Source of the DNA: Acidobacteriota bacterium
GTDB lineage: Bacteria > Acidobacteriota > Terriglobia > UBA7540
Assembly: GCA_902812415.1 (NCBI GenBank)
Contig: CADDZJ010000004.1
Location: forward strand, 1-64,000
Reading direction: 5' to 3'
Length of the DNA stretch: 64,000 nt
In this document: piece after piece, positions 18,973-28,924 of the stretch
Layout: every line of letters starts with the position of its first letter
Position numbering within the stretch: the stretch's first letter is position 1
Made by a program: the position numbers and the translations under genes
Notes under the pieces: generated by a model
Told to the model about the DNA's origin: nothing
The model's input: only the letters and a program-made list of their open reading frames with translations
The model's database searches: none

Positions 18973-20163
18973 CTATTGCACCACCTCGGTGACGCTGCCG
19001 GCTCCAACCGTGTGGCCGCCTTCGCGGATGGCGAACCTCAGCCCTTTCTCCATTGCAATCGGGGTGATCAACTCAATTTCCAACGTGACGTTGTCGCCCG
19101 GCATCACCATCTCCGTTCCGTCCGGCAGTTTCGCCACGCCGGTCACGTCCGTCGTCCGGAAGTAAAACTGCGGGCGATAACCATTGAAGAACGGCGTATG
19201 CCGCCCTCCTTCTTCCTTGGTGAGGATATACGTCTCCGCTTTAAACTTCGTGTGGGGCGTGATCGACCCTGGCTTGGCCAGCACCATGCCACGCTCCACT
19301 TCTTCCTTTTCCGTCCCGCGCAGCAGCACGCCGACGTTGTCTCCAGCCTGCCCCTCATCGAGCAGCTTCTTAAACATCTCAATGCCTGTCACGACTCGCT
19401 TGAAGGGTTCCGGCCTCAGCCCGACAATCTCGACCTCTTCCTGCACTTTCACCCGGCCGCGTTCTATTCTTCCGGTTACGACCGTTCCACGCCCGGAGAT
19501 GGAAAAGATGTCTTCGACCGGCATCAGGAACGGCTTATCCACTTCCCGCTGCGGCAGCGGGATGTAGTTATCTACCGCTTCCATCAGCTCGTCAATCGAC
19601 TTCTCCCACTTCGGATCGCCTTCCAGCGCCTTCAGCGCGCTCCCGCGCACCACCGGCACCTTGTCGCCGGGAAAATTATACTTGTTCAGTAGGTCCCGGA
19701 CTTCCACTTCAACCAGCTCCAGCAGTTCTGGATCCTCCACGGCGTCGCACTTGTTCATAAACACCACGATGTAGGGGACATTCACCTGCCGCGCCAGGAG
19801 CACGTGCTCCCGCGTCTGCGGCATGGGCCCGTCCGTCGCTGCCACCACCAGAATCGCCCCGTCCATCTGCGCCGCCCCGGTGATCATGTTCTTGATGTAA
19901 TCGGCGTGCCCCGGGCAGTCCACGTGCGCATAGTGCCGGTTCGCCGTCTCATACTCCACGTGCGCAATCGCAATCGTGATGCCGCGCGCCTTCTCCTCCG
20001 GCGCGTTGTCAATCGAGTCGAACGGGCGGAACTTGATCTTCGGGTTGTGCTTCGACAGCACTTTGGTGATGGCCGCCGTCAGCGTCGTCTTCCCGTGATC
20101 GATGTGCCCGATCGTCCCAATATTCATGTGCGGCTTTGATCGGTCAAATTTCTCTTTCGCCAT
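18973..20163 (-). CDS. tuf: Elongation factor Tu
   Basis: EF-Tu carries aminoacyl-tRNA to the ribosomal A site as a GTP complex. The G motifs are [34 protein letters not shown] (switch II) and NKCD, with SALKALEG for G5. Domains 2 and 3 follow ([35 protein letters not shown]). Length 396 residues is normal. Only one tuf copy is in this window, joined to fusA by a 61-base gap. Confidence 0.99.
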   Translation of the reverse strand: MAKEKFDRSKPHMNIGTIGHIDHGKTTLTAAITKVLSKHNPKIKFRPFDSIDNAPEEKARGITIAIAHVEYETANRHYAHVDCPGHADYIKNMITGAAQMDGAILVVAATDGPMPQTREHVLLARQVNVPYIVVFMNKCDAVEDPELLELVEVEVRDLLNKYNFPGDKVPVVRGSALKALEGDPKWEKSIDELMEAVDNYIPLPQREVDKPFLMPVEDIFSISGRGTVVTGRIERGRVKVQEEVEIVGLRPEPFKRVVTGIEMFKKLLDEGQAGDNVGVLLRGTEKEEVERGMVLAKPGSITPHTKFKAETYILTKEEGGRHTPFFNGYRPQFYFRTTDVTGVAKLPDGTEMVMPGDNVTLEIELITPIAMEKGLRFAIREGGHTVGAGSVTEVVQ

Positions 20164-20224
20164 AGCTCATTCGCCTCGCTGCGATAAAATTTAAATGCCT
20201 TGGTCAGACCCTGCTTCCAGGAGC

Positions 20225-22378
20225 TTAAGAGGCCACTGCCTTACCTTGAACTCGGGCCACAATTTCCGATTCAATATGGGGAGGAACCTGCTGATATCTC
20301 AGGAAGTGCATGGTGTAAGACGCTCGCCCCTGGGTGCGCGACCGCAAATCGGTGGCGTACCCGAACATTTCCGCGAGCGGCACCGTTGAGCGGATAATCT
20401 GTGTCGATCCACGCTTTTCCATGCCTTCGATGTGCCCGCGACGGCTGCTCAGGTCGCCCAGCACATCCCCCATGTACTCTTCCGGAACTACAACCTCAAC
20501 TCTCATGACCGGCTCCAGCAGGCACGGATTTGCCCTTTTTACGGCATCCTTCAATGCCATGGAGCCAGCAATCTTGAAAGCGATTTCTGAAGAATCCACC
20601 TCGTGATAAGACCCGTCGGTAAGCGTTGCGCGGATGCCGGTCATTTCGTAACCCGCCAGGACGCCCGATTCCATCGCCTCGCGCACGCCAGAGTAAACTG
20701 CTGGGATATACTCCCTGGGCACCACGCCTCCCACAATCTGGTCGATAAAGAGCAGGTTCAAATCCGCATCAAACTTGTCAGTGGATTTCTTCTTGGTCAG
20801 TTCTGCAATTTCGTTCGGGTCAGGATGAGCCAGCGGCTCAATTTGCAGCACCACATGCCCATACTGGCCGCGACCGCCTGTCTGCCGGATGTATTTGCCC
20901 TCCGCTTCCGAAGCGCCGCGAATCGTCTCACGGTAGGCGACCTGGGGGCGGCCCACGTTGGCGCCCACATTAAACTCGCGCAACATACGGTCTACTAGAA
21001 TTTCGATGTGCAGTTCACCCATGCCGGACATGATGGTTTGCCCGGTATCAGGATCTGTAGAGACTTTAAAGGTGGGATCTTCCTGCGTCAGGCGGGAGAG
21101 CGCAAGCCCCATCTTTTCCTGGTCTGCCTTGGTCTTGGGCTCGATGGCGACGGAAATGACGGGGGCGGGGAAATCCATGGCCTCAAAAACGATGGGAGCC
21201 TTCTCATTGCAAATCGTATCGCCGGTCGAAACCGTCTTCAGTCCCACGGCAGCGGCGATGTCGCCCGCATAGATTTCATTGATTTCTTCCCGCTTGTTGG
21301 CATGCATCTTGAGCAGGCGCGCGATGCGCTCTCGCTTTGTCCGCCGAGGGTTATAAACCGTATCGCCGCTGCGCAGAGAACCCGAGTAAACCCGGATGAA
21401 AGCAAGCTGCCCCACAAATGGGTCGGTCATAATCTTAAAGACCAGGGCTGAAAAAGGCGCATCGTCTTTCGTTTCTCGCGTCAACTTCTGTTCGCCGTCC
21501 GGCGAGAGTCCTTCCACCGAAGGAATGTCTGCCGGGGAAGGGAGGTAATCTACCACTGCATCGAGCAGCGGCTGGACGCCCTTGTTCTTGAACGCTGCGC
21601 CACACAACACGGGCACCACCTTCAAGGCCAAAGTGCTGCGACGGATGCTGGCCCGTAACTCATCCACAGAGATTTCTTCCCCATGAGCGTACTTCTCGAG
21701 AATAACGTCATCCGTTTCCGCCAGCGTCTCGATCAATAGCTCGCGATAACGGCGCGCTGTTTCAACCTCGGAAGCGGGGATCTCGGTCTCGTCATAATCG
21801 GCTCCGAGAGTCTCATCGCGGTAGACCAGCGCTTTCTGCCGAACCAAGTCGATTGTGCCCTGGTAGCGATCCTCCGACCCGAGCGGTATATGAATTACCG
21901 CCGGCGTTGCGTGAACCTTAGTGCGAAGCTGCTGGACGCATTCCTCAAAATTAGCTCCCGAGCGATCCATCTTGTTCACGAAGACGATGCGGGGGACGCG
22001 ATATTTATCCGCCTGCCGCCAGACCGTTTCCGTCTGCGGCTCGACGCCTTCAACCGCCCCTAAAATAGCAATCGCTCCGTCAAGCACCCGGAGCGATCTC
22101 TCAACTTCCGCCGTAAAGTCGACGTGACCTGGCGTATCGATGATGTTAATGCGGATATCTCGCCAGAAACAGGTGGTAGCTGCCGAAGTAATCGTTATGC
22201 CGCGCTCCTGCTCCTGTTCCATCCAGTCCATGACGGCAGTGCCTTCATGCACTTCGCCCATCTTGTGCGTGATGCCGGTATAGTAGAGGATCCGTTCCGT
22301 CGTCGTGGTTTTACCGGCGTCAATGTGGGCCATGATGCCGATGTTCCGTGTTTTTTCAAGCGCTATCGTACGCGGCAT
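20225..22378 (-). CDS. fusA: Elongation factor G
   Basis: EF-G is the GTPase that drives translocation. The G domain has [39 protein letters not shown] and [10 protein letters not shown]. Domain IV carries [14 protein letters not shown] and domain V the ending region [20 protein letters not shown]. At 717 residues it is a slightly long classical EF-G. Between rpsG and tuf in the str operon. Confidence 0.98.
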   Translation of the reverse strand: MPRTIALEKTRNIGIMAHIDAGKTTTTERILYYTGITHKMGEVHEGTAVMDWMEQEQERGITITSAATTCFWRDIRINIIDTPGHVDFTAEVERSLRVLDGAIAILGAVEGVEPQTETVWRQADKYRVPRIVFVNKMDRSGANFEECVQQLRTKVHATPAVIHIPLGSEDRYQGTIDLVRQKALVYRDETLGADYDETEIPASEVETARRYRELLIETLAETDDVILEKYAHGEEISVDELRASIRRSTLALKVVPVLCGAAFKNKGVQPLLDAVVDYLPSPADIPSVEGLSPDGEQKLTRETKDDAPFSALVFKIMTDPFVGQLAFIRVYSGSLRSGDTVYNPRRTKRERIARLLKMHANKREEINEIYAGDIAAAVGLKTVSTGDTICNEKAPIVFEAMDFPAPVISVAIEPKTKADQEKMGLALSRLTQEDPTFKVSTDPDTGQTIMSGMGELHIEILVDRMLREFNVGANVGRPQVAYRETIRGASEAEGKYIRQTGGRGQYGHVVLQIEPLAHPDPNEIAELTKKKSTDKFDADLNLLFIDQIVGGVVPREYIPAVYSGVREAMESGVLAGYEMTGIRATLTDGSYHEVDSSEIAFKIAGSMALKDAVKRANPCLLEPVMRVEVVVPEEYMGDVLGDLSSRRGHIEGMEKRGSTQIIRSTVPLAEMFGYATDLRSRTQGRASYTMHFLRYQQVPPHIESEIVARVQGKAVAS

Positions 22379-22535
22379 AAACAGTTATCAGACTCTTGCG
22401 CCCAGGCGCAAATTTCAAAACCCGGTTCTTCTCCGGGCGGTAATGTGATGGGGTCTCCGTTCGAACAACCCGGCGGATCGGTGTTTCAGGAAAACAACAA
22501 CCCGTCCCGGCGGAGGCGTTCCTGAGTCGTCAGGG

Positions 22536-23006
22536 TTACCAGCGGTAATGAGCAAAAGCCTTGTTCGCTTCTGCCATGCGGTGAGTATCGTCCCTCTTCT
22601 TAATGGCTCCTCCGCGATTATTGGCGGCGTCCAATAGTTCCGCCGCGAGTTTTTCAATCATGGATTTCTCGCTTCGCTCTCGCGCATAACCAATGATCCA
22701 GCGGAGACTGAGAGAGGTTTGACGATTCCGATTCACTTCGACCGGCACCTGATAGTTCGCCCCTCCAACCCGACGACTCTTCACCTCCAGGGCCGGCTTT
22801 ACGTTGTCCAAAGCCTTCTTAAAGACTTTCATGGGGTCGTCGTTGGTTCGCTGCCGGATCTGTTCCAGCGCGTTGTAGACAATCCGTTGCGCAACGGATT
22901 TCTTGCCCCGATGCATCAGGCAATTCACCATCTTCTGCACGACGACATTTCCGTAAACAGGATCCGGAAGCGTTTCCCGACGCTCAACTGTTCCCTTGCG
23001 AGGCAT
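22536..23006 (-). CDS. rpsG: 30S ribosomal protein S7
   Basis: S7 organises the 3' major domain of 16S rRNA and is a regulator of the str operon in enterobacteria. It begins [20 protein letters not shown]. The signature [12 protein letters not shown] appears as [20 protein letters not shown], and [19 protein letters not shown] follows. Length 156 residues is normal. It follows rpsL by 34 bases. Confidence 0.98.
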   Translation of the reverse strand: MPRKGTVERRETLPDPVYGNVVVQKMVNCLMHRGKKSVAQRIVYNALEQIRQRTNDDPMKVFKKALDNVKPALEVKSRRVGGANYQVPVEVNRNRQTSLSLRWIIGYARERSEKSMIEKLAAELLDAANNRGGAIKKRDDTHRMAEANKAFAHYRW

Positions 23007-23040
23007 CTCAATAGCTCTCAGCTTTCAGCATTCAACATTC

Positions 23041-23418
23041 TTACGACGCTTTGGGCCGCTTGGCTCCGTACTTCGAGCGTCCCTGCCGACGGTCGCCTAC
23101 GCCGGCTGAATCCAACGTGCCGCGAATCACGTGATAGCGCACCCCCGGGAGGTCTTTCACGCGTCCGCCGCGAATCAAAACAATCGAGTGCTCCTGAAGG
23201 TTGTGTCCCACGCCGGGAATGTAAGTTGTCACTTCCATGCCATTGGTCAATCGCACGCGCGCCACTTTTCGCAAAGCCGAGTTCGGCTTTTTGGGCGTTT
23301 GGGTGTACACGCGAATGCAAACGCCCCGCTTTTGAGGACAACTCTCAAGGGCCGGGCTCGACGTCTTATAACGCGGCGCCTTACGACCCAGGCGAATCAT
23401 TTGGCTGAAAGTAGGCAC
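23041..23418 (-). CDS. rpsL: 30S ribosomal protein S12
   Basis: S12 is at the decoding centre and is the target site for streptomycin-resistance mutations. It starts GTG ([18 protein letters not shown]). The two key loops are wild type: [20 protein letters not shown] and [19 protein letters not shown]-like [20 protein letters not shown], so nothing here predicts resistance. Length 125 residues is normal. It is the first gene after the 23506-23535 promoter. Confidence 0.98.
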   Translation of the reverse strand: MPTFSQMIRLGRKAPRYKTSSPALESCPQKRGVCIRVYTQTPKKPNSALRKVARVRLTNGMEVTTYIPGVGHNLQEHSIVLIRGGRVKDLPGVRYHVIRGTLDSAGVGDRRQGRSKYGAKRPKAS

Positions 23419-23921
23419 TACGAACTCTAACCTCCGCTTGCCTCAGATTTCCCAAAACGCGAGGGGCATCCCAGACAGGAGCCTTGTCAGCGACAAAGCC
23501 TTTCAAATGTAACAAATGCCTGCAAAGAGTGTCAAGAGTTTCACTGCCCAAAAATTGGAAAAAGTTAAGCTCTTAACGTTCGCAGTCAGCAATTTCCGGG
23601 AGGAGGGCCCTGCGCTTTGTAGAATTCGATCCGGTAACCTTAAAGGGAAGCCTCAGACCTGCCAGAACGCAGCTTTCATTATACGCGATCTTCTCCCGAA
23701 TTGGCTAGTGCCTCAGCTATTGTCGCAAACCCTCACCTTATTGAGCCTGACTAGAAACATCTCTTTGCTTTCAGAGCTTTTGTCAATCTTAAGAAAGAAT
23801 CAAGGCTACGCAACGCTGCGGTTGAAGGTTCGCGCTTCCTTCGCGGATCATTTGGGAAAAGGCGGGATGTTGATTTTACTAATGGCAATAAATTTCATTA
23901 GCAAACCAAACCTTTGCCCGT
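23419..23921 (-). other. Leader and promoter region of the str/S10/spc block
   Basis: This 503-base AT-richer gap separates frr from rpsL. It holds a strong sigma-70-type promoter at 23506-23535 and a perfect TATAAT (minus strand, 23678-23683) with no good -35. An open frame on the plus strand has no recognisable protein features and I do not call it. I found no clear hairpin with a T run after frr. Confidence 0.5.
23506..23535 (-). promoter_or_regulatory. Sigma-70-type promoter of the rpsL operon
   Basis: On the minus strand, TTGACA (23530-23535) is followed by an 18-base spacer and TACATT (23506-23511). The -10 element lies 87 bases upstream of the rpsL start, leaving a leader of about 80 nt. 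It is the best promoter match in the gap and is positioned to transcribe the rpsL-to-rplQ block. Confidence 0.65.
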
Positions 23922-24482
23922 TTAACGCATTTCTAGGATTTCCTGTTCTTTGCTCTTTGCCTGGAGATCGAGCTTGCCGATAAACTCGTCGGTCAGCTTT
24001 TGACTTTCCTCAAGCCCCCGCCGCTCATCATCTTCAGAAATCTTTTTGTCCTTCAGCAATTTTTTAAGGGTCTCGTTCGCCTCGCGGCGAAGATTGCGAA
24101 CGGTCAGCCGGTGTTTCTCCACGATAGCGTGCACGTGCTTGACCAGTTCTCTTCTTCTCTCCTCAGTGAGCGGCGGAAGGGGAACGCGCAGGATTTTTCC
24201 GTCGTTCACCGGGTTGAGACCGAGGTCGGAAGAACGGATGGCCTTCTCGATAGCCGCCAGCAAGCTGGCATCCCAGGGCTGCACCGTGATCAAGGTCGGT
24301 TCCGGCACACCCAGCGTCGCCACCTGATTCAAGGGCGTTGGCGTTCCATAATAGTCCACCTTCAGATGATCCAGAAGCGCGGTTGAGGCGCGGCCCGTCC
24401 GCACCGCCGCCAGTTCATGCTGCAGGTCTTCAACGGCCTTGGTCATTCGAGCCCGTGTCTGGGCCAGGGTTTCTTTCACCAT
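23922..24482 (-). CDS. frr: Ribosome recycling factor
   Basis: RRF splits post-termination ribosomes together with EF-G. It reads [57 protein letters not shown] and [20 protein letters not shown] set the start at ATG 24482 ([18 protein letters not shown]), giving 186 residues, the family length. The open frame extends 14 codons further without family similarity. It overlaps the 3' end of pyrH by 53 bases. Confidence 0.96.
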   Translation of the reverse strand: MVKETLAQTRARMTKAVEDLQHELAAVRTGRASTALLDHLKVDYYGTPTPLNQVATLGVPEPTLITVQPWDASLLAAIEKAIRSSDLGLNPVNDGKILRVPLPPLTEERRRELVKHVHAIVEKHRLTVRNLRREANETLKKLLKDKKISEDDERRGLEESQKLTDEFIGKLDLQAKSKEQEILEMR

Positions 24483-25212
24483 GAGATCCGCCTCCGGGCG
24501 CCACCAGCGACCCCACTTTCTCACCGGCGACTACGCGTTTGAGATTTCCGGGAACATTCAGGTTAAAAACAATAATCGGCAGGCTGTTATCCATGCAGAG
24601 GGAAATAGCCGTGGTATCCATCACGGCCAGCCCTTTGGAAAGAACATCCAGGTAAGAAATGCGCGCAAACATCTTGGCGTCGACCGAGGTTTTCGGATCG
24701 CGGTCGTAGACGCCATCCACTTTGGTCGCCTTCAGGATAACCTCCGCTTTCACTTCCATACCGCGCAGCGCGGCGGCCGTATCCGTGGAAAAATAAGGGC
24801 TGCCCGTGCCACCCGCCAGGATCACGATGCGGCCCTTTTCGAGATGGCGAATCACGCGCCGGCGAATGAAAGGCTCGGCAATTTCCCTCATTTCAATCGC
24901 CGTCACGACGCGAGTATAAGAGCCGCTTTTCTCCAGCGCATCCTGAAGCGCCAAAGCGTTCATCACGGTCGCCAGCATGCCCATGTGATCTGCCACAACG
25001 CGATCGAATCCGCTGGTCGAGGCCGCTACCCCGCGAACGAAATTGCCGCCGCCCACCACGATGGCGACCTCGACTCCCGACTCGTGAATCTCATGAACTT
25101 CTTGCGCAATGCGGCTGACGACCTCCGGATCGACTCCAAAACCCTGAGACCCCATCAGGGCCTCGCCGCTAAGCTTCAGGAGGATGCGATGGAAGGCTGG
25201 CGCGCTGGTCAT
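24430..25212 (-). CDS. pyrH: Uridylate kinase (UMP kinase)
   Basis: Bacterial UMP kinase phosphorylates UMP to UDP and is a hexamer of the amino acid kinase family. It reads [46 protein letters not shown] and [16 protein letters not shown]. The family normally ends close to GEKVGSLV. Here 21 extra Gly/Pro/Asn/Ser-rich residues follow, which are encoded by the same bases as the start of frr in another frame. Length 260 residues compared with about 240. Confidence 0.96.
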   Translation of the reverse strand: MTSAPAFHRILLKLSGEALMGSQGFGVDPEVVSRIAQEVHEIHESGVEVAIVVGGGNFVRGVAASTSGFDRVVADHMGMLATVMNALALQDALEKSGSYTRVVTAIEMREIAEPFIRRRVIRHLEKGRIVILAGGTGSPYFSTDTAAALRGMEVKAEVILKATKVDGVYDRDPKTSVDAKMFARISYLDVLSKGLAVMDTTAISLCMDNSLPIIVFNLNVPGNLKRVVAGEKVGSLVAPGGGSHGERNPGPDTGSNDQGR

Positions 25213-25389
25213 AAAGCAGAAAATGTCATAGGTTTTGAGGTCCGTCGTTATACGTCGGAACAGAGAGCAGCGTCACGCCACCCGAATGATTGAACAGGCT
25301 CTTGGATCGTGCGCAATTGCCTTGAGCTGAAGCAGCCGCCGGGGATTTCCCGGGAAGCAGATGTTGTTAGCGAGGCTTGGCCAACAGAG

Positions 25390-26028
25390 TCACCCGGCGG
25401 CTCCATTTTCGGAAGCGGCCTTGGTGACCCCTTCTCCCACTTTAAACCGCGCAAAGCGACGAACGGTGATGTTCTCGCCGAATTTGGCAATCTTGGACGT
25501 AATCAATTCACGGATAGTCTGCGAGGCGGAAGCATCTTTGATGAAGTGCTGTTCGTAAAGGCAATTCTCTTCGTAGAATTTTCCAAGCCTGCCTTCGATC
25601 ATCTGCTCGATCACGGCAGCCGGCTTTCCGGAAGCCAAAGCTTGTTCCCGAAGAATGGCCTTTTCGCGCTCCAGCGCTTCCGGCGTCACGTCTTCCTTGC
25701 GGATAAACTGAGGATCCGTCGCGCAGATGTGCATGGCAATGTCATGCGCGAGTTCCTGGAATTCCTGATTTCGCGCCACAAAATCGCTTTCGCAGTTGAT
25801 TTCGACTATCACCGCAATTTTGGACCCCGGGTGAACGTAGGTGCCAATCAGCCCTTCGGACGTCACGCGCCCGGCCTTCTTGGCCGCCATCGCCTGTCCT
25901 CTTTTGCGCAAAATCGTAAATGCTTTTTCCGGATCGCCGCCAGCTTCCTCCAGCGCCTTCTTACACTCCATCATTGGCGCTCCGCTCATCTCGCGGAGAC
26001 GCTTCACTGATTCTGATGTCACGCTCAT
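25390..26028 (-). CDS. tsf: Elongation factor Ts
   Basis: EF-Ts exchanges GDP for GTP on EF-Tu. The N-terminal UBA-like part has VKRLREMSGAPMMECKKALE and the core EINCESDFVARNQEFQELAH, the EF-Tu contact signature (TDFV-like SDFVARN). I set the start at ATG 26028, giving 212 residues. This is the short form with a reduced C-terminal coiled-coil region, as in Thermus-type EF-Ts. Between rpsB and pyrH as usual. Confidence 0.96.
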   Translation of the reverse strand: MSVTSESVKRLREMSGAPMMECKKALEEAGGDPEKAFTILRKRGQAMAAKKAGRVTSEGLIGTYVHPGSKIAVIVEINCESDFVARNQEFQELAHDIAMHICATDPQFIRKEDVTPEALEREKAILREQALASGKPAAVIEQMIEGRLGKFYEENCLYEQHFIKDASASQTIRELITSKIAKFGENITVRRFARFKVGEGVTKAASENGAAG

Positions 26029-26242
26029 TTTGCCAACTTTCTCCACCTGCTGTCCGAGAGCCATCTGGCCGCTTCGAAGCAGAAAATAATCCCTGCAAAC
26101 TTTGGGTCGCTCGCAAAATTCCGCCTCAGGCAAGCATCGATTCTTGCATCCGCCTGCGGAGGGGAGCGCCGCATTGTGTTCCCCACCCGATCTCTTTCGA
26201 ATCAGGGAAGAGGTCGGCGGTAAAATTTAAGCCGTCTCCAAC

Positions 26243-27235
26243 TTACACCGAGTCGGACGCATCCTCGTCCGCGTCCGCTTCATCGGTTCTCAGCGGGCGC
26301 CCCTTGGCTCCTGCTTTTCGTCGAATTTTCGGAACTCTCACCGCGCCGTCCTCTTTTTCTTCCGCGGACATCACACTTTCAGGGAAAACCTGCCCCGCAT
26401 CGAAGTAATCTATCTCCGCGGCCGCTGCCTCTTCGCCTTCCGGAGCAGCCTCGATATCGCTCGCTTCGAAAGCCGCTCGCTCTCGTTCTGCCTCAAGCTC
26501 TGCCGCAATCTTCAGGGCTTCCTGCTTCTCCTCTTCGAGCCGGCGGTCCTCAGCCGCCTGGCGTCCTTCAAGAACGGCGTCCGCGATGCGCGACGTGAAG
26601 AGTCGGATGGATCGCAAAGCATCGTCGTTGCCCGGAATGACATAATCCACCAGGTCCGGGTCGCAATTCGTATCCACAATCGCCACCACCGGGATGCCCA
26701 GCTTATGGGCTTCTTTCACGGCAATATGCTCGTTATTGGAGTCGATGACAAACAGGGCGTCGGGCAGTCCCGCCATTTCTTTGATGCCTGCCAGATTATA
26801 TTCCAGGTGCTGCCGTTCACGCTCAAGCCTCAAGACCTCTTTCTTGGGCAGCAGTTCGTAGCGCCCGTCGCGGCTCATCTCCTCCAGATCCTTGAGCCGC
26901 TGGATGGATTTCTGAATCGTGGCGTAATTCGTCAGCAACCCGCCCAGCCAGCGATGATTCACATAGTACATGCCGCATCGCGCAGCTTCTTCCGCAATAG
27001 CCTCCTGGGCCTGGCGTTTGGTGCCGACGAAGAGCAGCGTCCTGCCCTCCGCCGAGAGGTCAGAGATAAATTTCGCGGCCTCTTTGAAAAGTTTGAGCGT
27101 CTTCTGGAGATCGATAATATAAATTCCGTTGCGCTCCCCGTAGATGTACTCCTTCATCTTGGGGTTCCAGCGCCGCGTCTGGTGTCCGAAATGGACTCCA
27201 GCCTCTAGAAACTCTTTCATGCTGATTGTGGACAA
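26243..27235 (-). CDS. rpsB: 30S ribosomal protein S2 with acidic C-terminal tail
   Basis: S2 joins the 30S subunit late and binds S1. It reads [51 protein letters not shown] and [25 protein letters not shown] lies five bases before TTG 27235, and that TTG is the likely start, though an ATG is available four codons upstream. After about residue 225 a tail of roughly 100 residues is rich in Glu, Ala and Asp ([14 protein letters not shown]), longer than in most bacteria. Confidence 0.96.
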   Translation of the reverse strand: MSTISMKEFLEAGVHFGHQTRRWNPKMKEYIYGERNGIYIIDLQKTLKLFKEAAKFISDLSAEGRTLLFVGTKRQAQEAIAEEAARCGMYYVNHRWLGGLLTNYATIQKSIQRLKDLEEMSRDGRYELLPKKEVLRLERERQHLEYNLAGIKEMAGLPDALFVIDSNNEHIAVKEAHKLGIPVVAIVDTNCDPDLVDYVIPGNDDALRSIRLFTSRIADAVLEGRQAAEDRRLEEEKQEALKIAAELEAERERAAFEASDIEAAPEGEEAAAAEIDYFDAGQVFPESVMSAEEKEDGAVRVPKIRRKAGAKGRPLRTDEADADEDASDSV

Positions 27236-27386
27236 TGATCCTCCCAAAACTCAGCGGCAGGCGACCGATGAACAATAACGAGCGGAAGCGCTTCGCTACC
27301 CGAAGCGCCGCTCTCCTCATCTGGATCCGTAGCGAGTCTGTAGAACGGGCGTTAGCCCTCTTTCGGCTCGCATGCCACTGGTTTTT

Positions 27387-27782
27387 TTACCGTTTTGAGA
27401 ACTGGAAGCGCTTGCGAGCGCCCTTCTGGCCGTACTTCTTCCGCTCTTTGGCGCGGGAATCGCGGGTAAGAAATCCGCCCTTCCGGAGTTGGGAACGCAA
27501 CTCCGGATTGAATGCCAATAGCGCGCGGGCAATGCCCAGCCGCGCCGCGCCTACCTGCCCGTGGAGTCCGCCGCCGCGGAGTAAAATCAGAATATCAAAT
27601 TTCCCTGCTGTTTCTGTCGCCACAAGCGGCTGTTGCAATTCCACGCGAAGCGCTTCGGAGGGTACGTAATCTTCCAGCGAGCGGCGATTAAGGATAAGTT
27701 TCCCGTCGCCTGGCTTCAAATAAACACGCGCTATCGCAGTCTTGCGTCGTCCTGTGGCTCGAAACTGAACGGTTTCTGTCAC
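27387..27782 (-). CDS. rpsI: 30S ribosomal protein S9
   Basis: S9 reaches the P-site tRNA through its basic C-terminal tail. It starts GTG ([20 protein letters not shown]). Further landmarks are [20 protein letters not shown] and the ending [14 protein letters not shown], the conserved tail with SKR. Length 131 residues is normal. It follows rplM by 40 bases. Confidence 0.98.
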   Translation of the reverse strand: MTETVQFRATGRRKTAIARVYLKPGDGKLILNRRSLEDYVPSEALRVELQQPLVATETAGKFDILILLRGGGLHGQVGAARLGIARALLAFNPELRSQLRKGGFLTRDSRAKERKKYGQKGARKRFQFSKR

Positions 27783-27822
27783 CGCATTCTCTCTCTAAAT
27801 AGAATTTTCGTTGAAAGGGAGG

Positions 27823-28257
27823 TTAATGATCAAGGCGAACTTCCACCGGCTTTTGGACAGCGTGAGGGTGCATTGGGCCGTTGTAGACTTTCAAACGACG
27901 AGCCATCCGGTCGCCCAAGCGCGTTTTGGGCAGCATGCCGACAATTGCATTGCGAACCAATTCCTGTGGCCGGGTTTCCATATATCGGCGGGCCGTGATT
28001 TCTTTCAACCCGCCGGGATAGCCTGTATGGCGCCGGTAAACCTTCGCGTCCAGCTTTCGCCCTGTGAGAACAATCTTTTCGGAATTGATGATGATCAGCC
28101 CGTCGCGGTGGTCCTCATGCGGCGTATAGTCCGGGCTATTCTTGCCCATCAGGACTCGGGCGGCTCGCGCCGCCAGCCGCCCCAACGTCCAACCCTCTGC
28201 GTTGATGACCTGCCAGCGAATTTTTCCTCGCTTTAATCCCTGAAAGTAAGTTCCCAC
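27823..28257 (-). CDS. rplM: 50S ribosomal protein L13
   Basis: L13 is an early large-subunit assembly protein. It reads WQVINAEGWTLGRLAARAAR, DYTPHEDHRDGLIIINSEKI, KVYRRHTGYPGGLKEITARR and VGMLPKTRLGDRMARRLKVY. I choose GTG 28257 (MGTYFQGLKRG) because GGAG lies six bases upstream and L13 normally begins M-T-Y at this distance; an in-frame ATG exists four codons earlier at 28269. Length 144 residues. Confidence 0.96.
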   Translation of the reverse strand: MGTYFQGLKRGKIRWQVINAEGWTLGRLAARAARVLMGKNSPDYTPHEDHRDGLIIINSEKIVLTGRKLDAKVYRRHTGYPGGLKEITARRYMETRPQELVRNAIVGMLPKTRLGDRMARRLKVYNGPMHPHAVQKPVEVRLDH

Positions 28258-28294
28258 ACCTCTCTCCATTCAACTCATTTGTTGCAATCTTTCA

Positions 28295-28323
28295 TTAATA
28301 CTTGAGACACAAGAATTTGTCAA
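28295..28323 (-). promoter_or_regulatory. Sigma-70-type promoter of rplM-rpsI
   Basis: On the minus strand, TTGACA (28318-28323) is followed by exactly 17 bases and TATTAA (28295-28300). It lies 38 bases upstream of the GTG start of rplM, so the leader would be about 30 nt. It is a near-consensus promoter and probably drives rplM-rpsI and perhaps rpsB onward. Confidence 0.7.
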
Positions 28324-28370
28324 TCAGGAGCGCGTGATTTACAGAATCTGCTCGTGGTTTTAAGTTACTT

Positions 28371-28562
28371 TTATCCTTTGGAATTTAGGCGCAGGAAGAA
28401 TGCAAAAATAGCTAAGCCGAGCACCATCGTCACAATGCCAGCGCCAACTGATTTAATTTGGTGGTAAGCACGCCAAAAATCGTAAATACCGGATAAGGTT
28501 GAAGCCATTCCTACCCTAACGACGGCTCGTTTTGTCCGCGTCATCATAGGAGGTTCCGGCAA
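28371..28562 (-). CDS. Possible small membrane protein
   Basis: The frame encodes up to 63 residues. The first 18 are Pro/Met/Arg-rich, and the rest (from M19) contains one hydrophobic segment (AGIVTMVLGLAIFAFFLRL) near the C-terminus. It lies 122 bases after the anti-sigma gene on the same strand. It has no recognisable family and only a poor SD, so it may be spurious. Confidence 0.3.
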   Translation of the reverse strand: MPEPPMMTRTKRAVVRVGMASTLSGIYDFWRAYHQIKSVGAGIVTMVLGLAIFAFFLRLNSKG

Positions 28563-28684
28563 CGGTCTCCCAGGTCACGAGGGACGGTATTTTCATATGG
28601 GAGAAGGAACAAGAAAGGGTTCGGGTTGAACGCGGAAACCATGCCGCTTGCTGGAAGCAAACTTAAGGACTCGATGGGGAACAG

Positions 28685-28924
28685 CTACAGAGCCTTTTCC
28701 CGATACTTGCGCCGCAAGGCCTCATGCAATCGAGTGCGCACCAGATCGGGCATAGGAAAGAGTTTCCCGTCGCAATACAACTCAATGACCTTGTGCGTCG
28801 TATCAAAGACCACCTTGCAGTGGGCGCATTTGCAGAGATGTTCTTCCAGAATGTGCTTGAAGTCCTCGGCGAGCTCCCCGTCGAGATATTTGGAAATCTC
28901 CTGAAAAGCTTCTTTACAGGTCAA
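28685..28924 (-). CDS. Putative zinc-finger anti-sigma factor
   Basis: The 79-residue soluble protein reads TCKEAFQEISKYLDGEL, then EEHLCKCAHCKVVFD, which matches the H-x3-C-x2-C zinc anti-sigma (ZAS/HEXXH-like mycothiol-type) pattern (His, then C-x2-C). It has no membrane segment. Its ATG overlaps the stop of the ECF sigma gene as ATGA (28921-28924). This arrangement means it most likely binds and inhibits that sigma factor. No transmembrane or redox-sensing domain is attached, so the signal is not evident. Confidence 0.8.
   Translation of the reverse strand: MTCKEAFQEISKYLDGELAEDFKHILEEHLCKCAHCKVVFDTTHKVIELYCDGKLFPMPDLVRTRLHEALRRKYREKAL

Noticed and set aside
23516-23983. Plus-strand frame in the frr-rpsL gap
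   Set aside because: No SD, no family, and it covers the rpsL promoter and the 3' end of frr.
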